Of a stretch of DNA of 18,701 nt, positions 8,436-17,264 are shown one piece after another. The stretch is from assembly GCA_016987375.1 (NCBI GenBank), contig PJRA01000263.1, forward strand, positions 192,635-211,335, written 5' to 3'. A program made the position numbers and the translations under genes. Source of the stretch: Brachionus koreanus (lineage: Eukaryota > Rotifera > Eurotatoria > Ploima > Brachionidae). The notes beneath the pieces are model-generated. The model had not been told where the DNA came from, searched no databases, and worked only from the letters and a program-made list of their open reading frames with translations. How positions within the stretch are numbered: the first letter of the stretch is position 1; each line of letters opens with the position of its first letter.

Positions 8436-8547
8436 AATAATTTTGTTTTCTCAAGCTTAAGCTAATTAAAAAGTTTAGCATTTTGTTTGCAATCGACTCT
8501 AAGATCACTTTTACCTTGGAGACTGGCAGAACTTAGAAGGAAATTAT

Positions 8548-8572
8548 AAATTTTGATATCAATCAAAATTCT
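8548..8572. repeat. short palindrome
   Basis: AATTTTGAT and ATCAAAATT flank a four-base centre (ATCA), giving nine-base arms. It is common in AT-rich DNA and no function is inferred. Confidence 0.5.
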
Positions 8573-8649
8573 AAATTAACTTCCAAAGGAAAGCCGTATC
8601 GCATAACAAATATGCACACAGACACATCAAGCCTCTATCAATCGTTTAT

Positions 8650-9445
8650 CAATTTGAATTAAGCAAATATTAATTTTAGCTCAAATTGAAATTCGATTAG
8701 GTTAGTTCTTAAGAAATGAGAAGAAATTGGGCGATTGTGAAAAATGATAATATAATTGCATGCCAAATAGACTCTAAATGTTTAAGTATGTTGAATTTTT
8801 TTTGTTAGTCTGAAAAAATAAGCTTAGATAATTTTAAAAATGAAAAGAAATAATAATTTTTAATTAGAACTTAATTTGAATAATTGAAAAATCAAGTAGA
8901 TTTCTAAAGCAAGATATAAATTAAAAAACGAAAAAAAAAAACTAAACTCGAGCTATGTGCTTGGATTTAGTTCGTTGTCTAATTGCTATTTACTCAAGTA
9001 TCATAAGTAATTTAATAAATATGCATTCACGTGATTTTTTTTCAAATTAATGATTATTAATTTAATTTTAATTCAAATTTTTTCATCAAACACACAAACT
9101 AAATAAATTATTTTTCTATTTTAGTCTTTAAATTAATTTATCTACTTTTCATAATAATCAAAGTCCTCGAGAAGCAAAGCAAACAATATTTCAGCTAGTA
9201 ATTGTTTTACACTCTTCTAGGCACTTTTAACCAGACTAACTAGAACCATTGTGAATTTGTTGCAAAAGAACTTGTTATAAAATTTATTAGGATAGGTCAA
9301 TGAGGGTGTATTCATAGTACAACTGGTGTGGTTTCAATTACAGCTATCTTTACAAACAGTCTAACCGTGTTTAGAGTTCACCGATATTTAACGCAAGTGA
9401 AAGACTAGTAAAGAATACATCTAAACATGCAGCTTTTGTCAATTC
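8650..9445. other. intergenic DNA, nothing recognised
   Basis: This is A/T-rich throughout. About 9225-9440 is less biased (for example GTACAACTGGTGTGG and CAGTCTAACCGTG) but contains stops in all frames and matches nothing I know. Confidence 0.4.
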
Positions 9446-9450
9446 AATCA

Positions 9451-9475
9451 TTTAATTTAATTTAATTTAATTTAA
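9451..9475. repeat. (TTTAA)5 microsatellite
   Basis: Five perfect head-to-tail copies of TTTAA. A shorter ACTAA-type run follows at about 9565-9580. Confidence 0.9.
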
Positions 9476-9951
9476 AAGAAATATTTATATTTAAAGTAAT
9501 TCACAGACATGGTACTGAAAAGAACGGTGTATGTGATCAATTGTGCCATTTATATTTATCCAATAAACTAAACTAAACTATTCTATATATGTCACATTAT
9601 TAGTTAATGTTTTGAATAATTTATCTACCATAACTGGTTAAAATTCATTTTACCTTATTTGGCATTTTGTTGTTGCATCTTTATTCTCTTTGGAAATCTA
9701 GTCACGTACTGGATTCAATATTTAAGCAACTCAATTTTATTGTTATATATTATTCTCATTCTTTATCTTTATTTAATAAAGTGATAGTTATAACTAGTCT
9801 TTCTATTAACTCCCTAATACATTACATATATTTATTTTTCTCCTAATAAATAAAGTAAAAACGTTTTGTTAAATAAACTCAACACAACTCTTACAATTAA
9901 ACCTTCAGACCGGAAGTAGGTAACAAATTCGATATAAAACATTAACACTAG

Positions 9952-10134
9952 GATCTAAGGGACAGAGTCATGGTCATCAAAACTAATTGGTTTTTAAAAG
10001 AGATGATTGATGCAGTAGAATTGGATTGACAGAACAAATCAGACTTGTTGAACAGGCTATTGGATTCAAACAAAAATATTTTGTGCAAGGCGTATCAAAA
10101 TCTTGTAGCTCTAAAGAATCCTTTTTTGTTTTGA
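9952..10134 (+). pseudogene. protein-like reading frame with one stop, unknown
   Basis: After a TAG at 9949-9951 the frame reads RDRVMVIKTNWFLKEMIDA and VELD. It then hits TGA at 10027-10029 and continues QNKSDLLNRLLDSNKNILCK followed by AYQNLVALKNPFLF up to TGA at 10132. The mix of Asp, Arg, Glu, Leu and Val is protein-like, and an AG/G at 9950-9952 could be a splice acceptor. The internal stop argues against a live exon. I do not recognise the family. A decayed transposon frame is as likely as a host exon, and chance cannot be ruled out. Confidence 0.25.
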
Positions 10135-10139
10135 ATAAT

Positions 10140-10790
10140 AAAATTTCTATCTAGTTTAATACTAAAGTAATTGATTATTTAATTTTAATGTTATAAACCC
10201 AAAACTTAAAATGAACACCAAAATATTTGCTCACAAAATTACCATGATGAATCCGAATTTTTAGAATTTTTTCTCCATTTATTTTTTAATTGTGTTTCTT
10301 AGTTAAATCGTTGATCAAACATGAATTAGGTAAAAAACAATTTTTCATTAAAAAAATGACCATAAATGTTTTGTTTTTTTAAAAAAATTTTGCACTTCTT
10401 AATTTTACATTTTTGACAAAGATTAGAATGGTGACCCAATGAAAATATATATTTTCTAACTCTTTTAAAAGCCTGAATTTTTTCAGAGAAAATTGGAAAA
10501 TACCTAAAAATTGTAAATTTAATTTTTTAGTGAAACTTATTTTTTAGTCGTATTTAAAAAATTCTAATTATTAGACTTCAAATAATAAAGTAGTAGTTAA
10601 AATTTTTTTCCCATACTTGAAGCTTAATCATAAAAAATTAGTTTTTAGATAAACACAATTGAATTCTCTTCAATATGATATGTCTTGTTTATTTCCCAAC
10701 AAAAAAAATTATAAAATAAAAATAATTTTTATTTATGCATTTTGAAAGATTGAATTAGAAGCTTAAGTACATAAATCATATCAAAGAAGA
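10140..10790. other. AT-rich DNA, nothing recognised
   Basis: This is an A/T-dominated stretch upstream of the mariner remnant. No terminal inverted repeat for that transposon was found in it. Confidence 0.45.
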
Positions 10791-10807
10791 TGGTGGGGAT
10801 GTAATAC

Positions 10808-11349
10808 TTGAAGTTACTAGCTGCGAGAGAGAGACTTAAGAGTGATTACGGGCGTAAAATAAATAATGGCACAAGAGTTAATTTTAATTTTCTTTTAATT
10901 ATTTCAAAAAGTTGTAAAATACACAAGAGAGCTCATTTAAATGCTAACCAAGAGAAGGCAGCAAAGACAAAATGTCGTCGAATGCTTTTAAAGTATAGCA
11001 GATGTGATTTTATAATTGATGATGAATCTTTTTTCACTCTTGGTAACACCGCACTGCCAGGAAACGATATGTTTTATAGCAGTAAGGTAAGCAAGACGCT
11101 GGATAGTGTAAAGAACAAGTACGCTTATTCCGTGTTGTTGAATAAGCGAACTATATAGTCCAGCAAACGAAAGCACGTCCAATCGAAGATTATGAGGGTG
11201 ATTTGAAGACCAAAAATCTTAAGCAACTCGAAAACAAAATTCACATTTGTCCGAGCAATATCGACCCTAAGGATGTACAAGACCATGCCAAGAACGTTCG
11301 CTCTAAGCTCAATATCATACGTGGTCATGGAGTTCAATACCTTAACTGA
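10808..11349 (+). pseudogene. Tc1/mariner-type transposase, internally deleted
   Basis: Two blocks are left. The first (10808-11158) encodes KAAKTKCRRMLLKYSRCDFI followed by IDDESFFTLGNTALPGNDMF. This contains the first catalytic Asp of the DDE domain in the (I/T)DDES(Y/F)F context usual for mariner-like transposases. It ends at KNKYAYSVLLNKRTI and a stop. The second block lies in another frame from 11161 to TGA at 11347-11349. It encodes QQTKARPIEDYEGDLKTKNL and, at its end, DVQDHAKNVRSKLNIIRGHG, which correspond to the family's RPIEDYWGDLK segment carrying the last acidic residue and to the C-terminus. The central segment with the second catalytic Asp is missing at the junction near 11150-11165. 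Most of the N-terminal DNA-binding region is also not recognisable before about 10890. The transposase cannot be functional. Minus-strand frames here are shadows. Confidence 0.8.
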
Positions 11350-11504
11350 TAATTTTTTAAAAATAAGAACGTTTAGCTATAATTTAAAAAAAAAAAACTT
11401 AAGTCTTTATTAAATAAATAATTTTTTTATGAAAAGATTAATTTTGTACCATTTATTATTCTAGACCCATTAGTATCATTTGCGATTTTAAGCGGACTTC
11501 TTAA

Positions 11505-11560
11505 GTAAAAAGTGCATGTACAAAAGCAAATAATATCCTTGGAATGCTAAAGTCGTTTTT
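11505..11560 (+). pseudogene. short LINE reverse transcriptase crumb
   Basis: The frame encodes VKSACTKANNILGMLKSF. This resembles the block in jockey/CR1-like LINEs downstream of the polymerase core (a His-Val-x-x-Ala...KAN/LG...KR-F pattern). An upstream stop at 11502-11504 and an abrupt switch to another repeat at about 11566 show it to be a fragment. It is on the opposite strand to the two larger LINE remnants in this window. Confidence 0.4.
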
Positions 11561-11565
11561 GAAAC

Positions 11566-11730
11566 TATTCAACAATGCATTGAAATTTTTAGGAAACTAC
11601 TTAAAAAATTCTCTAGATGAACGGTTTTTAAGAATTACTTTTGATGGGAAGTAGATATTTTTTCAAAATTATGATAACAGAAAACTCTTAGATAAAAATG
11701 TTATGTTGTGTATTTGGTGGCATTTCTAAG
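11566..11730 (+). repeat. dispersed repeat, copy A
   Basis: TATTCAACAATGCATTGAAA through the GATGG/GGTGG-containing end recurs at 17064-17260 in the same orientation. Shared blocks include TTTTTAGGAAA, ACTTAAAAAA, TTCTCTA-ATGAA, TTCAAAATTATGAT and GATAAAAATGT. A short frame (about 11566-11660) is open here but broken in the other copy. The family is unknown. Confidence 0.65.
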
Positions 11731-11739
11731 GAGTAATAC

Positions 11740-12254
11740 ATTTTAAGCTGGTTTCAGAAAGTAAATAAATATTTTAGATTTTGTTAGAACCTGAGATTTA
11801 AAGTTACCTTAAATTGAACACTAACAGTTTTAAGTTATTATTTTTCACTTTTAGTATATGTTACTTTCTGTACAACACAATTACTATTTTTGAGATTACA
11901 TTTTTACAAATAAAAGTTTATCATTTAACCACAACTTTGTTTGCACCATTTTATTAATTACTCAGTCTAATGTTTTTTTTTTTAGAAACTTAACTGCGCA
12001 TTCTGAAAAAATGCTCTACGCAAGCTTTAGACAAGAGTGTATTTAAGTAAAAATTTTTAAAAGAAAATTTAAAGAATAAATTGTGAAATTTTAATTAAAT
12101 GAAGAAAATAATAAAGAGCTATAAAATTTATAAAACTAATTTTAAATTTTTTTTTTAGAAATTATTAAATAAAACCACAAAATTTGGGTACTAGTTTAGA
12201 TTTAATTAAAATACACACTAAAAATGTTAAAAAATAACTTACCTAATTGAAAAG
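11740..12254. other. AT-rich DNA, nothing recognised
   Basis: A/T runs dominate. There is no frame of note and no repeat beyond homopolymers. Confidence 0.45.
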
Positions 12255-12270
12255 TGAATGAATGAATGAA
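12255..12270. repeat. (TGAA)4 microsatellite
   Basis: Four perfect copies of TGAA lie head to tail. Confidence 0.8.
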
Positions 12271-12388
12271 TTAACAGATGTTGATAATGGCACAACTGAA
12301 TGACTTAACTTAATTAGTACAATTATAAACATTGATTGTTACTCATCTAAAATTCCTTGTCCTAAACACACAACTGTAAAAGCCATTT

Positions 12389-13001
12389 ATTGGGTCCAGA
12401 GTTGTTTAAAAGTCACAAGTCTTAAGTCAAGTACAAGTCTTGACTTTTTACCTTTAAAGTTATTATTAACTAAAAAATATTTTCATTGTTTTTTACTTTG
12501 CAATTTTCACTTTGTTCCCAAAAATTTAAATTTTCATTTTGATTCAATTTATTTAACTTATATCAGAATTGAATAGTCTATGTTGGCCAGAACTGAAATT
12601 ATACAATGATTCAGACTCTTTAAAGAAATTTTATTAACAATTCAAATTTTTTATTAAATATTTTCATTTCATATACTTACTTATTTTATTTGAATAAAAG
12701 AATTAAGTATTTTAGGAATTATTTATTTAACTTAAAGATAACTTTAAATTAAAAATAAATGTTTAGTTTTAACTTAAATCTTTAAACGATCAAAATTACA
12801 CCGCAAAAGTGTTGTATTTTCTAAATTTTTTACTGTCATTCTTATTTTTGGGAACTAAGTGAAAATTGCAAAGTAAAAACCATGAAAATATTTTTTAATT
12901 ATTAATAAATTTCTTTAAATAAATTGATAATAACTTTAAAGTTTCAAAGTCATGACTTGTTGAGACTTTTTTCCTGACATTTATACAAGTCTGATTGGGT
13001 C
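12389..13001. repeat. target-site duplication pair ATTGGGTC
   Basis: The two 8-bp copies (12389-12396 and 12994-13001) immediately flank the hAT-type element and are identical. This indicates that the insertion is younger or better preserved than the 4.2 kb copy, whose flanks match at only five of eight positions. Confidence 0.85.
12397..12993. mobile_element. hAT-type non-autonomous element, 597 bp, with 8-bp TSD
   Basis: The element starts CAGAGTTG and ends CAAGTCTG, the inverse of CAGACTTG. It is flanked by the identical 8-bp direct repeat ATTGGGTC at 12389-12396 and 12994-13001. An 8-bp duplication together with CAGA/G tips is diagnostic of the hAT superfamily. The arms are long. Beyond the tips, CTTTAAAGTTATTAT, AAAAATATTTTCAT, TTTTTACTTTGCAATTTTCA and GTTCCCAAAAAT on the left are repeated inverted on the right (about 12830-12940). 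About 150 bp at each side therefore pair with interruptions. The middle (about 12545-12830) has no coding frame. The left end is closely related to the 240 bp MITE at 4159-4398. Confidence 0.88.
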
Positions 13002-13009
13002 CATTTTCG

Positions 13010-14220
13010 ATTATTGTATGAAATAACCAATGCAGGTACTGAAAGAATTATGAAAAGTATGCAGGAAAATCAATCAAAGTCCTAAAGCTAAACATGAAAA
13101 GATGAGATTGCAAAGATTCTTTGGTCAAATTCTTAAAAGGTAAAAAACGAAACAAAAACTGATAGCCTAAGAAATATTTCCAACTCAAATATAGAAAAAA
13201 AAAGTTTTAAATATTTTTAAACATTTTAAAATTGAAGCTTGACATCATAATGGTGAAACAACAAACGGAGAAAAAAAACAGATTGAAGAGAAAAAAAAAC
13301 AGATATCTAGACAAGTTACAGTTAATTATACGAATATTACTAGCAACTTAATTTTGTTGATTAAAGAATAAAATATTAAGGCGGCAAATTTTTCAAGTTT
13401 CTATTGTATATGATTCTGATTTAATTAGTTGTAAACAGATGTCAATTAATAAAAATTTTTTATAAATTATTTATTACATATATTATAATATAGAATTAAA
13501 ATGACCTGTAAATATGTAGAAATAAAATCACAAAACCAAAAAGAAATTAAGTTTTGTGGTATTAAATTTAATAGTAAACTAATCTTTAGTTCAATGATAG
13601 AAGATTTTAACACTCAAAAGACCAGTGTGAGTTTGACATATGTTTAAGTCTTAGATCAGATTTCCAAAAATCCAATTTTTTTTTTTATTCTTATTATTTT
13701 TTCTGTATCGAATTAATGCTCCTTCAGATTAAAAAAAAAATTATAAGATGGTGAAATTATTTAATGTGTGAATGGGGTGAATTTTTTTTGATTGAATTTC
13801 ACGGCAAAATAAAAATTTTGTCTTAAAAGCAGCATTACAGGTATTAAAAATATCGAGAATTCCGAAAATAACATTAGTTTTTTCATAGGACCTCATCAAT
13901 GTGGTCAAAATTTATGTTTTTGTAAAAGGCCCGAAAATTTACCAAATTACCTATTTGCCAAAACGGGTTAATGCACTAAATTAAATTTTCAAAAGAAACC
14001 AAGATACCAAATAGCTCAGATGAGCATAATTTTGAAAACCCTAAGCTATCAATACAAAAAAAAATCAAATTAAAGTATTTTTTATATTTTTATTAGGCCA
14101 TCTTACTTTATTAAAAATAAGTTAGAAAAAATCATGTATTGACAATGAGAAAAATAAAACAAATAAAGTTTTAATACTAAAAAAATTTTGGTTCTTTAAT
14201 CAGTTTCTTTTTTTTAAATA
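13010..14220. other. AT-rich DNA with one short tandem duplication
   Basis: GAGAAAAAAAACAGAT (13268) is duplicated 20 bp downstream as GAGAAAAAAAAACAGAT (13288). Otherwise the stretch is A/T-rich with scattered short mixed segments (about 13850-13990) and no recognisable gene or element. Confidence 0.45.
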
Positions 14221-14464
14221 TATGTTGAAGACTCAAGTGCTGGTGCTTGGTCTCACAGGTTTATTAAATGTAGTTTTGGTTACTGTTACGGTTTTGGGGT
14301 TTTTAATAAAATTACGGTTTCATATTTTAAACATTTTATTCGAGACAATTAAATTTAACAAAAAGAGAGAAGTAGATGGCAATAATAATAATACAAAAAA
14401 GAAAACAACGATATTATAACAAAGCATGTTTCACTAGTCCTTAACTACAATTGAAATCATGCTA

Positions 14465-14580
14465 TTAGAGTGAGGAGCTACGGTTTAGTCCGCAACATAT
14501 AACTAAATAAGACAACGGTAGTCTTTGAGCTTGGTTTACAGAAACTGAGGTGAAGCCCCGGTTTAGGGCCTCGGGTGGAT
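14465..14580. other. GC-rich patch with repeated CGGTTTAG motif and hairpin
   Basis: This is a clear local rise in G+C. TGAGGAGCTACGGTTTAG (14471-14488) is echoed by TGAGGTGAAGCCCCGGTTTA (14546-14565). The second unit folds as GAG...GCCC, a CGGTTTA loop, then GGGC-CTC (14547-14572). It is not a tRNA: there is no cloverleaf. It may be part of a repeat family or of an unrecognised non-coding RNA. Confidence 0.35.
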
Positions 14581-14844
14581 TAATTGCAAAGAGAGACTTT
14601 GAATATTTTATATTAAATTTTCAAGAAAAAAAATTACCTTTTAAAATAAAAAAACTAAAGAAAAGTTTAAAATTTAGAATATAAGTATAAAAAAGAACCA
14701 AAAACAACTATAGAGAAACTCAGTTATAAATTAAAAAAGCCATCATTAATATTCCATCTTAATCTTTTTTTAAATAAAATTATTTAAGTTTTAAGCTATG
14801 AGAAAAGAGAACCAAAAATTACTAAAAAGTTTATTGTCTATGCC

Positions 14845-15616
14845 TTGAGAGAAAAAAAAGAAATGGAAAGGTAGCAATTGCACTGTGGAGTTCTTCAACT
14901 AGTTTCACAACCAATAGAACAGAATTTCTAAGTCCAGCCCCAACAAATCTCTCACTCAATTCAAAAAGTCAATCATTGAGTTGAAATTTAGTTACATTCA
15001 AATTTAATTTTTTGGCTTTCAATTTTATTTCCATATAATTTAAGATCAAAATTAGGAAATTCTCTATTTTATATTTAGGACGGCTAAACATGACTTTTCA
15101 TCAAAAGCCATTTTTCTTACACATCTAGTTACTTATTAATCTTACTTTCTTAATTTCCACTTTTCTTGTAAATAAAAAAAAGTTACGTAAAAAAAGAGAG
15201 TATTCATTATTTGGCTTATTTCTTATATTATTGATAAATAAATGCTGAACAGTAAAGAATTAATTACTGACCCTTGAAGAACACCTGCTGTAATTGGATA
15301 TTTATCACTAAAAATATTATTAACACAAACTCTAAATTTCCTATAGTCAAGGAAACAGTTTATCCAATGAACAAGATAGTGTGGAATATTCATTTTAATA
15401 AGCCTAAGAAATTAGACCATCATGCCGACCTCGATCAAATGCTTTCTAAATATCGAAAAATAAGGCATTGACTTTTTTATTCTATTAAAAGATTAAACAA
15501 CTTTATGAATAAGAAAAAAAGAATATCAGCAGTTCGCTGGTGTTTCCTAAAACCAGATTGTTCCTCAATCAGTAGGTTATTTTTTTCTAAGAAAAAATAT
15601 TGTCTTTGGGTTTTAA
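14845..15616 (-). pseudogene. non-LTR (LINE) reverse transcriptase remnant, copy 2
   Basis: The minus strand from 15616 downward reads LEKNNLLIEEQSGFRKHQRT, the early reverse transcriptase block. A frameshift leads to NALFFDI, a stop, then KAFDRGRHDGLI, the motif A region with the first catalytic Asp (FDI.KAFD). RKFRVCVNNIFSDKYPITAG then runs into VLQGSVINSLLFSIFIN, the block usually GVPQGSVLGPLLFSIFIND. The FADD block is lost in decay or deletion. A later piece, FDLKLYGNKIESQKIKF (about 15000-15056), and the C-terminal tail LSERFVGAGLRNSVLLVVKL (about 14900-14955) complete the order expected of a jockey/CR1-like ORF2. Stops and shifts make it dead. It is homologous at DNA level to the remnant at 1050-2015 and has the same orientation. 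The plus-strand frame at 15274-15471 is its shadow. Confidence 0.8.
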
Positions 15617-15624
15617 TTCAAAAT

Positions 15625-16055
15625 GACTGTGCTGATCGAAATAGTTTAATTTAGAAATTATTTTTAAATTAAAAAACCTTTAGATATAGATAAATGTCTT
15701 TAAATTTTAAAAATTGAAATTTAAATATTTTATAAAATAGCTTTTAAATACTAACCATTCTGTTTTTTGATTAATTCTAACTATGGAGCCTTCGATACCA
15801 ATGAAAGAAGATTAATGTTAATAAAAAAAAGCCTTGCATACACAATCTCAAATAAAGAATAATTATGCTTAGACATCTTAAAGCTAGATGTAATTGAATA
15901 TCAATTTCAAACTTTTTTGAAAAATGAATAATCATGTTTAGAAAATTTTTTTATAGGTATTATGAAATAGCTAAAGCCTAAAATAATCAAAGTTGTTAAA
16001 AAAAAATATTAAAATATAAATTTTTATATTTTAATTTTATCATAGAAAAACCTCA
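15625..16055. other. AT-rich DNA, nothing recognised
   Basis: This A/T-rich spacer lies between the LINE remnant and the SINE-like repeat. No LINE 5' region (endonuclease, ORF1) could be read here, so copy 2 appears 5'-truncated, the usual outcome of LINE insertion. Confidence 0.45.
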
Positions 16056-16059
16056 ATTA

Positions 16060-16270
16060 TAACTATATGTTAAGACCCAAATCTTGACACGTCTCTCCTA
16101 CTAGTACTTAGTTGTTTAATTACGAAGCCTGCAGTTAAAGCGCATGCTCAAGCTACTATTTAAACCACTACACTATTATTATAATTTCGGATTCCATTAA
16201 ATAAACTTTTAACTAAATTAAATTGTTTTATTTATTTCTTGGCTTTAATCCCTCAAGACTTTACATATAG
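16060..16270 (-). repeat. SINE-like dispersed repeat, copy 2, tRNA-derived promoter
   Basis: This is the reverse complement of the block at 812-1042, about four fifths identical by eye. On the minus strand TAGTGTAGTGG (16165-16175) fits the tRNA A-box consensus TRGYNNARYNGG well. GCTTCGTAATT (16118-16128) about 47 bases further on resembles the B box GGTTCGANTCC at roughly half to two thirds of its positions, with tRNA-like spacing. The sequence between (GCATGCGCTTTAACTGCAGG) looks like an anticodon arm. This supports a tRNA-derived SINE read from the minus strand. The remaining part (GGATTCCATT...CTTGGCTTTAATCCC on the plus strand) lies upstream of the promoter in that reading, which is odd for a SINE. 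The repeat may therefore be composite. Confidence 0.5.
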
Positions 16271-16279
16271 AAGCTTTTT

Positions 16280-16430
16280 ATTAGCATTTATTCTTATATT
16301 GCTATTTATTTAACTTTAAAATTTCTAATTTTTTTATGAACTAAGTACTTTTGACCGAAAAGAAGAACTAAATTACATTCTAAACTGGCAGGGTCTGTAA
16401 CCCAAACTATAATTTTAGTAAAAATATTTA
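16280..16430. repeat. local duplication, first copy
   Basis: TTAGCATTTATTCTTATA through GGCAGGGTCTGTAACCCAAAC and the following ATAATTTTAGTAAAAAT is repeated, diverged, about 445 bp downstream at 16725-16885. The minus-strand frame at 16306-16593 crosses it but its match in the second copy is broken by stops, so I do not call it a gene. Confidence 0.6.
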
Positions 16431-16724
16431 ATTTCCTTTTTCTAAAAATTGAAAATAAATTTTTGAAAATATTGTTGTAGATAGATGACATTAAATTGAA
16501 TATCCTTACCATAAACAAATCAATAGAGACCTCAACGACCAGATATATTACAAAAGAAATTCTACATACTTTTCGATATCGCAAAAAAAACACTTAGAAA
16601 AGAAAAATGAAAAATAATTAAGTTAAATTAATAAAAAAAAAATTAAATTTTCAATTCAAATTTTGTAATGACTAATTCATTGGCTTTAGAAAAAACTATA
16701 GAAACTCTTTTTTTCTAATTTAGA

Positions 16725-16885
16725 TTAGCATTTATTTTTATACCATTATTTTTCAACTTTAAAATTTTATGAACAATCTTTATATGAACTTAATATATAT
16801 GGCTGAAAGGAAGGACTAAGTTTCAATACTAAATTCCAGACTACCAGGGTTTATAAACCAAACTATATTTTTAATAAAAAATTGA
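16725..16885. repeat. local duplication, second copy
   Basis: TTAGCATTTATTTTTATACC, CAACTTTAAAATTT, CCAGGGTTTATAAACCAAAC and ATATTTTTAATAAAAA correspond in order to the copy at 16280-16430. It has small indels and about 70-75% identity by eye. Same orientation. Confidence 0.6.
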
Positions 16886-17063
16886 ACTCATGGCCTTTAT
16901 CAACCAATTTTACCTAATGAAAGTTTTACCTAACCAAAATGGTGTTAATCAAAAAAAAAATATTTGTTATTTTGCTGATTTTATCAAATTTTTGTAATTA
17001 ATTAATACAATTTATTATTTATACTAACAAATGTTACCAAGTTATTACTTAAGACATATTCAG

Positions 17064-17260
17064 TATTCAACAATGCATTGAAATTTTTAGGAAATTACTT
17101 AAAAAAATTCTCTAAATGAATGGTTTTTCAGACGGAACATTATTCAAAATTATGATATCAGAAATCAATGATTAGACCCATCTCCAGCCAGCTCAGGCAG
17201 TCACGAAAAGAAAACACTCTGATAAAAATGTAATTTAGTGTGTTTGATGGAATTTTATAG
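17064..17260 (+). repeat. dispersed repeat, copy B with insertion
   Basis: This is the same sequence as 11566-11730 in the same orientation, but carrying about 46 extra bases at 17168-17213 (CCCATCTCCAGCCAGCTCAG is within it). The insert is markedly richer in G+C than the surroundings. Frame-disrupting changes (for example TGA in FNNALKFLGNY...) show that the frame seen in copy A is not conserved. Confidence 0.65.
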
Positions 17261-17264
17261 TGAA

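Noticed and set aside
10988..11337. Two minus-strand open frames (10988-11182 and 11125-11337)
   Set aside because: They are shadows of the plus-strand mariner transposase remnant.
14222..14419. Open frame of 65 codons with a hydrophobic N-terminus (MLKTQVLVLGLTGLLNVVLV)
   Set aside because: It would make a membrane anchor, but the C-terminal half is low-complexity Lys/Asn, and no splice or promoter context was found. It remains possible but unsupported.
15274..15471. Open frame of 65 codons on the plus strand
   Set aside because: It is the antisense shadow of the LINE reverse transcriptase remnant on the minus strand.
812..16270. A single 15.4-kb transposon bounded by the inverted SINE-like copies
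   Set aside because: The interior contains many independent dead elements and the two copies have diverged like ordinary dispersed repeats. Two separate insertions are simpler.
16306..16593. Open frame of 95 codons on the minus strand
   Set aside because: It is the longest minus-strand frame but shows no known motif. The part duplicated at 16725-16885 is interrupted by stops, so there is no sign of protein conservation.
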